64,000 nucleotides of DNA from JANQPC01 sp039208375 (GTDB lineage: Bacteria; Pseudomonadota; Alphaproteobacteria; Rhodobacterales; Rhodobacteraceae): positions 4,138-68,137 of the forward strand of contig JBCCRC010000010.1 of NCBI GenBank assembly GCA_039208375.1, read 5' to 3'. How positions within the stretch are numbered: the first letter of the stretch is position 1; the number at the start of each line of letters is the position of its first letter. A program made the position numbers and the translations under genes. Below the pieces are notes generated by a model that did not search any database, was not told where the DNA came from, and saw only the letters and a program-made list of their open reading frames with translations. Positions 23,622-32,276 of the stretch are shown here, one piece after another.

Positions 23622-25418
23622 GTGTCGACAGCCGAAGACAGTGTGCGCGCAGCAAGGAGAACATCGCCGACGTCATCATCGAGGCGCCCCGCCAGGGCGT
23701 TGCTGGCACCGGTGCGCGGCAGACTGAACGTCGCCTGCGTGATACAAGCCATCGGTGCCGTGGCAGGGGTGGCACCGTTCATTGCGGTGGCCGAGATCGG
23801 GCGCGTTTTGCTGAACGATCTGCCCGAACCTTCGGCGGTCTGGTGGATCGTGAGCGCCGCGATACTGGCGCTGGCGATCCGGCTCATTTGCCTCATGGCT
23901 GCCGGCGCGCTGACGCATCTTGCAGATGCTGATCTGCAACTTGATTTGCGGCGGCGGATGGCGACGCACCTTACCTCCGTGCCGCTGGGCTGGTTTGATA
24001 CGCGCAGCGCGGGGCTCGTCAAATCGGCGTTGCAGGACGATGTCGCAGCGCTCCACCACCTCGTCGGTCATGCCTATACGAATATGGTTTCGGCCATCGT
24101 TACGCCCCTCGTCGCATTAGCCTATCTCATTTGGATCGATTGGCGGCTGACGCTTATCGCACTTCTACCCGTGCTCATCGGTGTGGCTCTCTACGCGCTG
24201 CAATACCGTGGATATGGTGAGAAGATGGTCGCCTATACGCGCGAACTTGCGGCGGTAAACGCTGCAGCGGTCGAGTTCGTGCAGGGGATCGCCGTCATCA
24301 AGACGTTTGGGCAGGCGCGGCAGGCCTACGGGCGTTTCAAGGATCGGACGCAGGCCTTTGTGAGGTTCTTCTGGGAATGGGTGCGCGGGCTGCTGAGCGT
24401 TTCCGCGGCAGCCGAGGTTGTGTTGTCTCCCCTTGCGGCGCTGATCTTCGTTCTCGCTGGCGGACTGACTCTGGTCTCGCTGGAGCTCGCAGCGCCCGCC
24501 GATGTACTGGCTTTCGCCATACTGGCCCCCGCGCTGACCGCACCCTTCCTCACGCTTTCATTCTCGCAACAGGAAATGATGTTGGCCCAAGAATCTGCCA
24601 AGCGGATCGAGGCGGTTCTCACCACACCGCCACTCACGCGCCCATCCAGCGCTGAAGAGCCCAAAAATGCGCGCGTCGTCTTTGACAATGTTTCCTTTGC
24701 CTACGGCGGCGGGACGGACGTCCTGAACGGAATAGACCTTGTGCTAGAGCCTGGCACCTTGACCGCGCTTGTCGGCCCATCCGGTTCTGGGAAATCGACG
24801 CTGGCAGCCCTTCTCCCTCGGTTTTGGGATGTGGGGCACGGATCCATCACGATTGGCGGTGTCGATCTGCGGAAGATGGAGGCAAAAGCGCTCTATCGCT
24901 CAGTCGCATTTGTTTTCCAGGACGTGAGGCTCTTGCGCATGAGCCTAGAAGAAAACATCGCGCTCGGCCGCCCAAACGCAGATAGGTCCGAGATTGAGGC
25001 AGCCGCTCGCGCCGCGCAGATTCACGACCGAATTCTAGCGCTTCCGCGCGGCTACGCGTCCGTTCCCGGCGACGATGCGCATCTCTCTGGCGGGGAGGCA
25101 CAACGCGTGGCCATTGCCCGCGCCATACTGGCCGATGCGCCGATACTGGTGCTCGATGAAGCGACCGCTTTCGCTGATCCCGAGGCGGAGGCCGCAATTC
25201 AGTCCGCCCTATCCACCCTGATCGCCGGGCGAACTGTCCTTGTCATCGCTCACCGCCTGCACACGATCACCGGCGCTGACCAAATCTGTGTGATGGAGAC
25301 CGGCCGCATCGTTGAGCGTGGCCGCCATGCGGACCTTTTGGCGGCAGGGGGCTTCTATACGCGGCTTTGGGATGCAAGCGAAGCGGCGCTGGCTGGACGT
25401 GAAGAGGCAGCGCAATGA
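23622..25418 (+). CDS. ABC half-transporter, YbtP/IrtA-like, first subunit
   Basis: 598 residues from the GTG at 23622 (AGGA 9 bases upstream); the frame is open further to 23475 with no better start. Six-helix exporter-type membrane domain (residues ~30-310) followed by a nucleotide-binding domain: Walker A GPSGSGKST, Q-loop FVFQDVRLL, signature LSGGEAQR, Walker B ILVLDEATAFADPEAE and switch IAHRLHTI. The DEATAFADPE form is common in YbtP/IrtA-type systems, which use the exporter fold to import ferric siderophores. Overlaps the second subunit by 4 bases. Confidence 0.83.
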   Translation: MSTAEDSVRAARRTSPTSSSRRPARALLAPVRGRLNVACVIQAIGAVAGVAPFIAVAEIGRVLLNDLPEPSAVWWIVSAAILALAIRLICLMAAGALTHLADADLQLDLRRRMATHLTSVPLGWFDTRSAGLVKSALQDDVAALHHLVGHAYTNMVSAIVTPLVALAYLIWIDWRLTLIALLPVLIGVALYALQYRGYGEKMVAYTRELAAVNAAAVEFVQGIAVIKTFGQARQAYGRFKDRTQAFVRFFWEWVRGLLSVSAAAEVVLSPLAALIFVLAGGLTLVSLELAAPADVLAFAILAPALTAPFLTLSFSQQEMMLAQESAKRIEAVLTTPPLTRPSSAEEPKNARVVFDNVSFAYGGGTDVLNGIDLVLEPGTLTALVGPSGSGKSTLAALLPRFWDVGHGSITIGGVDLRKMEAKALYRSVAFVFQDVRLLRMSLEENIALGRPNADRSEIEAAARAAQIHDRILALPRGYASVPGDDAHLSGGEAQRVAIARAILADAPILVLDEATAFADPEAEAAIQSALSTLIAGRTVLVIAHRLHTITGADQICVMETGRIVERGRHADLLAAGGFYTRLWDASEAALAGREEAAQ

Positions 25419-27148
25419 TTGGCTCCCTTCTCGCCGTCGGCGGCCCGGACGTGGAAGGGCCACTGCGCCGCAACCTATGGGGGCTCATCGGTGAGGCAGT
25501 TCTTATGGGGGTTGGCTTTGCCCTCATGGTGCCGCTCCTTCGGACCCTCTTCGAAGGCGATCTCGGTCGCGCGTGGTTTTGGCTGGCAGTGATGGCGGGG
25601 CTCTTGGCCATTTACACTGTGTTGCGCTACCGAACCCAGCTTGTGGGGTACAAGGCCGCCATCGCCCTTGCCGACAACCTCTTTAGCCGCCTCGGGCAAC
25701 ACATAGCTAAACTGCCGCTGGGCTGGTTTGTGGGTGAACGTGTCGGCCTAATCGGCCGCCTGACAAGCCAGGGGGTAATCGACGTGATCGGCATCCCGGC
25801 GCACCTGTTGCGCGCGCTGGTTACAGGGCTGGTGACGCCCATCACGGTCATAGTCCTCATGTTCATCTTCGACTGGCGTCTGGCGCTGGCCGCCCTGATT
25901 ACCTTACCAGTGGCCGCCGCGCTCTATCGGTGGACGGGCGTTCTGACCGAGCGTTCCGATCACCGCGTCAATGAAAGCGCCGCCGAAGCGGCTGGCCGGA
26001 TTGTGGAGTTCGCTCAAGCCCAACCTATTCTGCGGGCGTTTGGTGAAGCGGAACGTAGGCTCTCTCACCTCGACGTAGCGCTGAGCCAGCAACATGCCGC
26101 CACTCGACACCAGATGTTATCGGTCGCCCAGGGCCTTATGAGCCTCGTCGTGTTGATGCAGATCGCCTTCACGATCCTCCTCGTTTTCGGCGTCAATCTT
26201 GCCCTGGGGGGTGAGATCGAGGCTGCCGAACTCGTCGCCCTCCTCGTTCTTGTCGCGCGCTATGTGGAGCCTGTGATTGGGGCAGCCGAGTTGGAAGGCT
26301 CGCTCCGGATCGCGCGCAACAGTATCGGGCGCATGGACGCCTTGCTCAAGACAGCGCCCTTGCCCGAACCCGCAGCGCCGCGCATGCCCAAGGGAACAGA
26401 GATTTCTTTTGAAGACGTTCGCTTTTCCTACGGCGCGGAAACGGTGCTCGACGGGGTTTCGTTCACGGCGCCCGCGCGTGCCATGACAGCGATCGTCGGG
26501 CCCTCAGGTTCGGGCAAGACAACGCTTCTTCGGCTGATAGCAAGATTTTGGGATGTGTGTGACGGCGTTGTGCGGATCGGCGGGGTGGATGTGCGCGAGA
26601 TTGCAACCGAGGAGCTTATCGCCCAGATTTCGGTCGTATTTCAGGATGTTTATCTGTTCGACGGAACCATTGCAGAAAACATACGACTTGGCCGGCCAAA
26701 AGCCACGGATGCAGAGGTAACCGAAGCGGCTTGCCTCGCGCGCGTTGATGAGATTGCAGACCGCCTGCCTGGCGGGCTCGACGCGCGTGTGGGCGAAGGC
26801 GGATCGATCCTTTCGGGCGGCGAACGCCAGCGGGTATCGATCGCACGCGCCATCCTGAAAGACGCACCCATCGTTTTGCTAGATGAGGCGACATCGGCGC
26901 TTGACCCGGTCAACGACCTTGCCGTTCAGGCAGCCTTGCGGGCGCTTACACGCGACAAAACGCTGGTCGTCGTCGCACATCGCCTGCAAACGGTCCGGGG
27001 CGCGGATCAGATCGTGGTGCTCGACAAACGCCGCGTGGCTGAGGTTGGGAACCACGAGACACTGCTATCGGCTAGTGGCCGGTATGCTGAATTCTGGAAC
27101 GAACGCCAAAAAGCCGCGGGCTGGCGTCTAGGATTGGAGAGCACGTGA
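25415..27148 (+). CDS. ABC half-transporter, YbtQ/IrtB-like, second subunit
   Basis: 577 residues. Six-helix membrane domain with LPLGWFVGERVGLIGRL near residue 95, matched by LPLGWFDTRSAGLVKS in the partner, then a complete nucleotide-binding domain: GPSGSGKTT, FQDVYLFDGTIAENI, LSGGERQR, IVLLDEATSALD, VAHRLQTV. The two subunits are translationally coupled and should form a heterodimer. A siderophore-interacting reductase domain is not fused to either subunit, unlike mycobacterial IrtA; a separate such protein is encoded at 4591-5418. Confidence 0.85.
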   Translation: MIGSLLAVGGPDVEGPLRRNLWGLIGEAVLMGVGFALMVPLLRTLFEGDLGRAWFWLAVMAGLLAIYTVLRYRTQLVGYKAAIALADNLFSRLGQHIAKLPLGWFVGERVGLIGRLTSQGVIDVIGIPAHLLRALVTGLVTPITVIVLMFIFDWRLALAALITLPVAAALYRWTGVLTERSDHRVNESAAEAAGRIVEFAQAQPILRAFGEAERRLSHLDVALSQQHAATRHQMLSVAQGLMSLVVLMQIAFTILLVFGVNLALGGEIEAAELVALLVLVARYVEPVIGAAELEGSLRIARNSIGRMDALLKTAPLPEPAAPRMPKGTEISFEDVRFSYGAETVLDGVSFTAPARAMTAIVGPSGSGKTTLLRLIARFWDVCDGVVRIGGVDVREIATEELIAQISVVFQDVYLFDGTIAENIRLGRPKATDAEVTEAACLARVDEIADRLPGGLDARVGEGGSILSGGERQRVSIARAILKDAPIVLLDEATSALDPVNDLAVQAALRALTRDKTLVVVAHRLQTVRGADQIVVLDKRRVAEVGNHETLLSASGRYAEFWNERQKAAGWRLGLEST

Positions 27149-27738
27149 TGCCGGCGCGGATTTTCATACTGGACGGCCATCCCGGGCCAAGCTCGATTGC
27201 GCGTCAGGCGGTGGAACGCTACGCAGCTTCCGCCAAGGCCGCCGGGCATGAGCTGCGGGTGGCCCACCTGAACGACATAACTTTCGATCCCGATCGCGGC
27301 GTGGCGGGCTACGACGAGGCCAAACCGCTGGAGCCGTCTATAAAAGATCACCTCGAAAACCTCGAATGGTGTTCGCATTTCGTGCTCGCCTTCCCGCTGT
27401 GGTGGGGCGGGTTTCCAGCTAAACTTAAGGGTTGGATCGACCGGGTTCTCGTTCCGGGCCGAACCTTTACCACCGAAGAAACCACGGCGCTTGGCCTCCC
27501 TGCCCCGCTGCTGACGGGACGATCAGCCCGCGTGCTGATCACCTCTGATACGCCCCGCTTGTTTTTGCGGATCGCCTATGGCGATGCGATCCTGCGTCAG
27601 ATCAGGGGCCAAGTGCTCGGCTTCGTAGGCTTCAAACCGGTGAAGATCACGTTCTTCGCACCGGCGTCCGACCCCAAACCGGGCGCCGTTGACCGATTGC
27701 TGGCGGAGATGGACGGGTTGGGCCGGGATGCGCGTTAA
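27145..27738 (+). CDS. Flavodoxin-fold NAD(P)H oxidoreductase
   Basis: 197 residues. The start is either the GTG at 27145 (GTGA overlap with the transporter stop) or the ATG at 27148. The Flavodoxin_2 pattern is clear: RIFILDGHPGPSSIARQAVERY, FVLAFPLWWGGFPAKLKGWIDRVL near residue 80, and LLTGRSARVLITSDTP near 120. Such enzymes reduce quinones or flavins with NAD(P)H. Co-transcription with a siderophore-type ABC pair suggests an electron donor for iron release, but a general quinone reductase is equally possible. Confidence 0.85.
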   Translation: MMPARIFILDGHPGPSSIARQAVERYAASAKAAGHELRVAHLNDITFDPDRGVAGYDEAKPLEPSIKDHLENLEWCSHFVLAFPLWWGGFPAKLKGWIDRVLVPGRTFTTEETTALGLPAPLLTGRSARVLITSDTPRLFLRIAYGDAILRQIRGQVLGFVGFKPVKITFFAPASDPKPGAVDRLLAEMDGLGRDAR

Positions 27739-28067
27739 CGGCGGGCCACGTGCTGCCGCGCAGGACGAACGTTATTGGAGGCGCTTCCACTGGTATCGGC
27801 AACCTGCATAGAATGGGTCGATCCAGCGGTACGATCACTTATGCGCTGTCAGCGCGCTCCTCCCACCACACCAAGCCCCGCACCAACACTCCCGCCCCAC
27901 CGCGATTCCAAGCAAAGCCCCTGCCAAATTCTACGCAACAGCCCAAGCATCCGGCGACACGGGCCAAGAGTGAAGCAATTGAAACGGAAACGCGCACGGA
28001 TCGACATCTGGTAGAAAAACTTGCGCGCTAGTGTTGCTGTGTAAAACACAACCGAGGAAATACTCAG
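27739..28067. other. Intergenic region with a small dyad
   Basis: About 330 bases between the oxidoreductase and a possible small reading frame. No gene is supported. A short inverted repeat TGTGT-AAA-ACACA at 28038-28050 lies just before the ribosome-binding site GAGG (28054-28057) of the small frame and may mark a promoter or operator. Confidence 0.4.
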
Positions 28068-28205
28068 ATGTACCAGGATAACATGAAGATTCAGGATGTT
28101 ATTGGCCCATTTTCGGCGTGGCCCCGGCAACCGGTGGCGCCCAAATCCGCCCGCGCGAAGCAAGACAGGGCGGGGCCGAATGCTCGACCGTCTGGCGTTA
28201 GCTAA
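28068..28205 (+). CDS. Possible 45-residue small protein
   Basis: ATG at 28068 preceded by GAGGAAA with good spacing; TAA at 28203-28205. The product begins MYQDNMKIQDVIGPFSAW and ends in a basic, proline-rich tail. It overlaps the convergent sensor-kinase gene by 8 bases. No family recognised. Support is only the ribosome-binding site and the dyad upstream, so this may be chance. Confidence 0.3.
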   Translation: MYQDNMKIQDVIGPFSAWPRQPVAPKSARAKQDRAGPNARPSGVS

Positions 28206-29652
28206 ACGGCAAATCCAGAACGAAACACGCGCCGTCGCCTGAGTTTTGGCGTATCGAAATCGTGCCTCCATGCGAGGCAACGATGCGGTTGCAGAGCGCG
28301 AGGCCAACCCCCGTGCCCTTTCCGGCAGACTTCGTTGTGAATAGCGGGTCGAAGATCTTGTCCGCAATATCGTCGGGCACGCCAGGGCCATTGTCTTCCA
28401 CGGTCAGCCTTAAAAACCGGGGATCGTCACCCACCGCTGCTTTCACCCAAATGCTGTCCCCAATCCCAGACTCCCTGATCGCCTGCGCGGCATTGATGAA
28501 CAGGTTGGAGAGCACCTGAACGATCTGTGTTTCATCCACGCGAAGATCTGGCAGATCACGTGCCACGTCGGCAGTCACATCCACGTCGGTGCCCTGGGCA
28601 TCCGCAAGGTAGCTATCCATCGCGGTGTCGATCAGCAGGGCGGGCGCCGCATTGGTGAGCACCATCGGGCGTTCACGGGCCATGGCCAAAAAGCTGCGCA
28701 CAATGCGGACGCAGCGTTCGGCGGCGTCTGATACCTTGTCTACCCGCCCGACCAGACTGCTGGGCAAGTCCTCCTCTTTGAGGATGAGCATGTTGCCGAC
28801 GACGATCGATAGCGGATTGTTCAATTCGTGTGCTACGCCCGCGAGCATCTCGCCCAGCGCCGACATTTTTTCAGCGCGGAAGATCAGCTCCTTCTGCTGC
28901 GCGAGTTTCGATTGAAGGGCGATGTCATCGGTTAGATTGAGAATGCTGTAAACGACCACATCCTCGCCCCTATAATCGATCAACCGCGCAGAGATAGACG
29001 CCGGAAACTCAGAGCCGTCGCTCTTGCGGCCCGTCATTCGCATATCGTCCACGCGCGAGTCTGGCAGAAGCGCTGTTACAAAGTCGGCCCGTTCTTCTCG
29101 ATAAACGAAGTGATCATGACTCTTCATACCCTTGCCGAGCAGCTCCGTGGCGGCCGGCGAGCGGTAAAGGATCTGACCATCGCCGATGCGGGCCATTGTC
29201 AGGCTGGTCGGGCAGGCCTCAAGCACTTTGGCCGTAACCTGTTCAACTTCGCGGCCATCTTCGCGCCCCGGCGCATCCACAGCAAGGCGCAGGGCAAAGC
29301 CGCCGGTTCGCAGCGCAGTCAGCGTAATACTGGCTTCTGATCCGTCTGAAAGGTGGGAGTTTACGGATGGGGCCGCTACGGCACCTTGCAGATGGTTTTC
29401 TTCGATGAGACGTAACTCATTGCAGGCCAAGGGCGTCAGCACGCCTTTGCGCTCTGCCTCGGCCAGAAAGATCTGCCAGGGCGTTCCTTCACTTAGGAAC
29501 TGGCCCAACGGCGCAAAGGCCCGCGAGAAGCCGGAATTTGCGATGCGCAGTGAGCCATCTTCATCAAAGATCGCAGCCGGATCGTCGAATAGATCAAGCA
29601 GTTCCAAGCCAGATGCAGCCGAAGTGGCCGTCACGTCAGCGGCGCGCCTCAT
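28198..29652 (-). CDS. PAS-domain sensor histidine kinase
   Basis: 484 residues, no membrane segment, so cytoplasmic. Two PAS-like regions (residues ~15-125 and ~140-245) precede a helical linker, the H-box MSALGEMLAGVAHELNNPLSIV (phosphorylatable His near 276) and an HATPase domain with the N-box LSNLFINAAQAI, DNGPGVP and GKGTGVGLALC motifs. It overlaps the cyclase gene by 4 bases and is the last gene of the leftward globin operon, so its input is probably relayed from the globin/cyclase partners. Its kinase core closely resembles that of the hybrid kinase at 38109-40331. Confidence 0.88.
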   Translation of the reverse strand: MRRAADVTATSAASGLELLDLFDDPAAIFDEDGSLRIANSGFSRAFAPLGQFLSEGTPWQIFLAEAERKGVLTPLACNELRLIEENHLQGAVAAPSVNSHLSDGSEASITLTALRTGGFALRLAVDAPGREDGREVEQVTAKVLEACPTSLTMARIGDGQILYRSPAATELLGKGMKSHDHFVYREERADFVTALLPDSRVDDMRMTGRKSDGSEFPASISARLIDYRGEDVVVYSILNLTDDIALQSKLAQQKELIFRAEKMSALGEMLAGVAHELNNPLSIVVGNMLILKEEDLPSSLVGRVDKVSDAAERCVRIVRSFLAMARERPMVLTNAAPALLIDTAMDSYLADAQGTDVDVTADVARDLPDLRVDETQIVQVLSNLFINAAQAIRESGIGDSIWVKAAVGDDPRFLRLTVEDNGPGVPDDIADKIFDPLFTTKSAGKGTGVGLALCNRIVASHGGTISIRQNSGDGACFVLDLPFS

Positions 29653-30695
29653 GGCTGGCTCGCAACATCGCTTTCAGACAGCACGAAGGCCTCAGCAGCT
29701 GCCGGCGCGGGCCCCGCCGCATGATCCAGAAGCTTGATGGCAAATCGGGAATCGAGAAGATCAGCAATCGAGCCATCTGCTGCAATTGCCATGGGCTCGG
29801 CCGCCAGGCGCACGGTGTCAGCCGTCGTCACGGCTGGGCCGAACACATCGTAGATATACCTTTGAACACCTACGACCGACCCCACAACCGGGCCACTTGC
29901 GAGCCCCACGCGCGCCTTCCAGGCAATCGGATGGGTTTCGTTTCGCCGCTTTAGGTAACGCAAAAACCGAAGTGCGGTATTGGCGATTGAGCCCGGATGA
30001 TCGCGCACCGGATCCGGCACCCCAGAAACAGCGAAATAGCTGTCACCGGTCGTACGCACACGCTCGCAGCCGAACTGTTCGCCGATGCGGTCAAACGCCG
30101 TGTAGATGTCATTGAGCTCGCTGACGATCACAGCGGGTTCATGTGCAGCGAGGATCGCGTCAAAATCCGCGAAATCAAGCGTAAGCACAGAAACGCTATC
30201 AAACACCCGCGGTGCGACTACCCCAAACGACTTGTACTCCTCATACGCCGTCCGCGGCATCATGTTCAGCAGCAGCTTTTCGACCTGTTCCTTTTCCCGC
30301 CGGATCTCGTGCGTATTGCGCTCCACCATCATGGAATAGGAATCGATCATCGACTCGAGTTCCTTGATCCGCGTGATGTTCTGGCACACCAGAACGATCA
30401 TGTTCTCTTCGTCTTCGAGGGCACGGTTGAATTCAACCGCAACCGTCATCGTTCTGCGCTTGACCTTGAAGGTCACCTCAGCGGTGAATTTGCCGTCTGT
30501 TTTGAGGCCCGCAATCGCCGCGTCGCGATCAAAGGCGGGGAGAACCTCGTAAAGAGAAACCGTGTCGTCCGGCGGGCCGAACCACTCCACGAACGTATCG
30601 TTTGCAAAGCGAACGGTGAGTGATTTGGTTTCAACAAGAGCAACGCCAACACCGATCGCCCGAAGAAGCTGTTCGTTAATCGCCTCAATCGACAT
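29649..30695 (-). CDS. PAS-coiled-coil class III nucleotide-cyclase-like protein
   Basis: 348 residues: PAS domain (~10-110), coiled-coil linker (~110-145), then a class III cyclase domain (~165-310). Both metal-binding aspartates are present, D174 (TLDF) and D218 (TTGD), spaced 44 residues as in active enzymes. An aspartate at 283 (YDVFG) is the adenine-type base contact. The residues that stabilise the transition state, normally Asn and Arg in VNxASR, read T290 and T294 (VTTADTV), so activity is uncertain. Encoded 1 base after the globin gene and overlapping the kinase gene: a cytoplasmic relay between globin and kinase is inferred. Confidence 0.83.
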   Translation of the reverse strand: MSIEAINEQLLRAIGVGVALVETKSLTVRFANDTFVEWFGPPDDTVSLYEVLPAFDRDAAIAGLKTDGKFTAEVTFKVKRRTMTVAVEFNRALEDEENMIVLVCQNITRIKELESMIDSYSMMVERNTHEIRREKEQVEKLLLNMMPRTAYEEYKSFGVVAPRVFDSVSVLTLDFADFDAILAAHEPAVIVSELNDIYTAFDRIGEQFGCERVRTTGDSYFAVSGVPDPVRDHPGSIANTALRFLRYLKRRNETHPIAWKARVGLASGPVVGSVVGVQRYIYDVFGPAVTTADTVRLAAEPMAIAADGSIADLLDSRFAIKLLDHAAGPAPAAAEAFVLSESDVASQP

Positions 30696-30696
30696 G

Positions 30697-31056
30697 TCAG
30701 CTCTCAGTCAGCAAGCTGCGGCGTTGCTCGAACGCGGCGAGGACCGTTTGAATATCCTCTTCGTCAACGCTGAACCCAGAGAGCGTCTCCGCGACAAGCT
30801 CCTTCAGCTTGTCGAAATGCGCGTCATAAATCGTCAGATGCCTGTGGGCGCTTTCGATGTGCGTGTCGGTGAAAGAGGCCGGCCCGCCCATAAGCGAAGA
30901 CACAAACTTGGTTTGGTGGTCGATCAGCCGCGCCATGTCGACGTCGTCAAAAAACGGCCCCACATCATCGTCGTCGAGCAGCTTGTCATAGAGGGTCATG
31001 ACGATCTTGCTGACAGTCGAGAACCCGCCGTATTTCTCGTAAAGTGACTTGTCCAA
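30697..31056 (-). CDS. Group I truncated globin
   Basis: 119 residues from a TTG start. Truncated-globin pattern: YEKYGGFSTVSKIVMTLYDKLLDD with Tyr23 at the B10 position, DMARLIDHQTKFVSSLMGGP with Gln48 at the E11 position, and SAHRHLTIYDAHFDKL with the proximal histidine at 71. Tyr-B10 and Gln-E11 stabilise bound oxygen in this class and are common in NO-dioxygenating or oxygen-sensing globins. The gene is followed after 1 base by the cyclase-like gene, so it may act as a detachable heme sensor. No strong ribosome-binding site is seen before the TTG. Confidence 0.85.
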   Translation of the reverse strand: MDKSLYEKYGGFSTVSKIVMTLYDKLLDDDDVGPFFDDVDMARLIDHQTKFVSSLMGGPASFTDTHIESAHRHLTIYDAHFDKLKELVAETLSGFSVDEEDIQTVLAAFEQRRSLLTES

Positions 31057-31124
31057 AGAGTTATTCCCGGTACCCGTTGTTGAGTTTGCCGCCCGATGAT
31101 CGGCGGCACAAGAAAAAGGTGCTT

Positions 31125-32264
31125 CTAAGCGGCAAGCAAGGTTTGCCCCTTACCTGCGATGAACGACTGCTCTGCCGCCATGATCTCGTTAAGGCGCAGG
31201 TGCATGGCTTTCAGTTCGCCCAAGGTCCAATCGAATGAGGCGATCCTATTGGTGAGATTGAAGAGATCGACGGATAACGCGTTGCGCGTTGCCTCGAACG
31301 TGCTGAGCGGCTGCCCACTTAGGATCGAGCGCGACAGTATGTCAGCATCACGGAAGGCATCGGTGATCCCGTGGGCAGTGTTCGGATCCTTGAAGTACCC
31401 CGCATCGCCTACCAACGCCCACCCGGGCCCTGACGCGTCGCGCAAAAATCCATGCTCGCCGCCAAAAATGAGAGGGCGCGTGACAGCGCTTAAGCCGGCC
31501 ATCGCGCACCCAAACGCGGCATCCGTGTCTGCCACAAGCTGCCGTAACGCGCCTTCTGAACCTTCCACGCGCACCAGTTCCCGGAAGCGCGCAGTTGTTG
31601 TAGACGCAAAGATGCAATGCAGCCCGCCATGGGTGGGTATTGCGCCAGCGGCGAGACCCTGATCATAGAACCAACGGTAACCTTCGTTCGGAAGGCCCTC
31701 GAAATATGCGTAGACACAGCTTGTCGCATGGCGCGCTTGCTTCCGAATGCCCGCGTTCACCCGGCGCGCGAGCGTAGACCGGCGCCCATCTGCGCCGATC
31801 ACAAGCGGAGCAAACGCCTGCTGGAGGCGTTTGTTGCGCTCAAAAACAACGCCGCTCACAGCATCCTGACCGTTGCGCAGCACCTCGATGAAGCTCGTGC
31901 CATACTGGATCTGCGCCCCCGCAGCACGTGCTGCGTCCGCTAGGATGCTGTCGAGGATGTGTCGCCGCGGCGCGATCAGGCCCGGCGTTTCTTTCGTGGG
32001 GCGAATGGGCACATCGATCACTTCGCCCCCATAGGTGAAGCGCGTGCGGTTTACGACCGGTGCGCCCGAAGCGATCACGCGCTCCAACAATCCCCAACGC
32101 GCCAGCTGGATCACCGCGCCACGCATCAGCGCGTGGGTGGACATGGTATCTGCGCCCGGCGCTGCGCGGTCCAGAACCAGAACCTTCTTGCCGCCGCGCG
32201 CTAATTGCATTGCCGTGGCTGATCCGGCGCAGCGGGCGCCGACAATGATTGCATCGTAGTGCAC
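31125..32264 (-). CDS. FAD-dependent oxidoreductase (PHBH/geranylgeranyl-reductase superfamily)
   Basis: 379 residues. The N-terminal Rossmann motif is IIVGARCAGSATAMQLARGG with ELDR-type acid (VLVLDRA), the middle has the DG motif VIGADGRRSTLARRV, and the C-terminal GDAGYFKDPNTAHGITDAFRDA holds the flavin. This architecture fits FAD_binding_3 monooxygenases and related reductases; substrate unknown. It lies between a flavin monooxygenase (12-base gap upstream) and the globin gene (68-base gap downstream) in the same operon, so a shared oxidative pathway or stress response is likely. Confidence 0.85.
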   Translation of the reverse strand: MHYDAIIVGARCAGSATAMQLARGGKKVLVLDRAAPGADTMSTHALMRGAVIQLARWGLLERVIASGAPVVNRTRFTYGGEVIDVPIRPTKETPGLIAPRRHILDSILADAARAAGAQIQYGTSFIEVLRNGQDAVSGVVFERNKRLQQAFAPLVIGADGRRSTLARRVNAGIRKQARHATSCVYAYFEGLPNEGYRWFYDQGLAAGAIPTHGGLHCIFASTTTARFRELVRVEGSEGALRQLVADTDAAFGCAMAGLSAVTRPLIFGGEHGFLRDASGPGWALVGDAGYFKDPNTAHGITDAFRDADILSRSILSGQPLSTFEATRNALSVDLFNLTNRIASFDWTLGELKAMHLRLNEIMAAEQSFIAGKGQTLLAA

Positions 32265-32276
32265 AAATCTTCTCCT

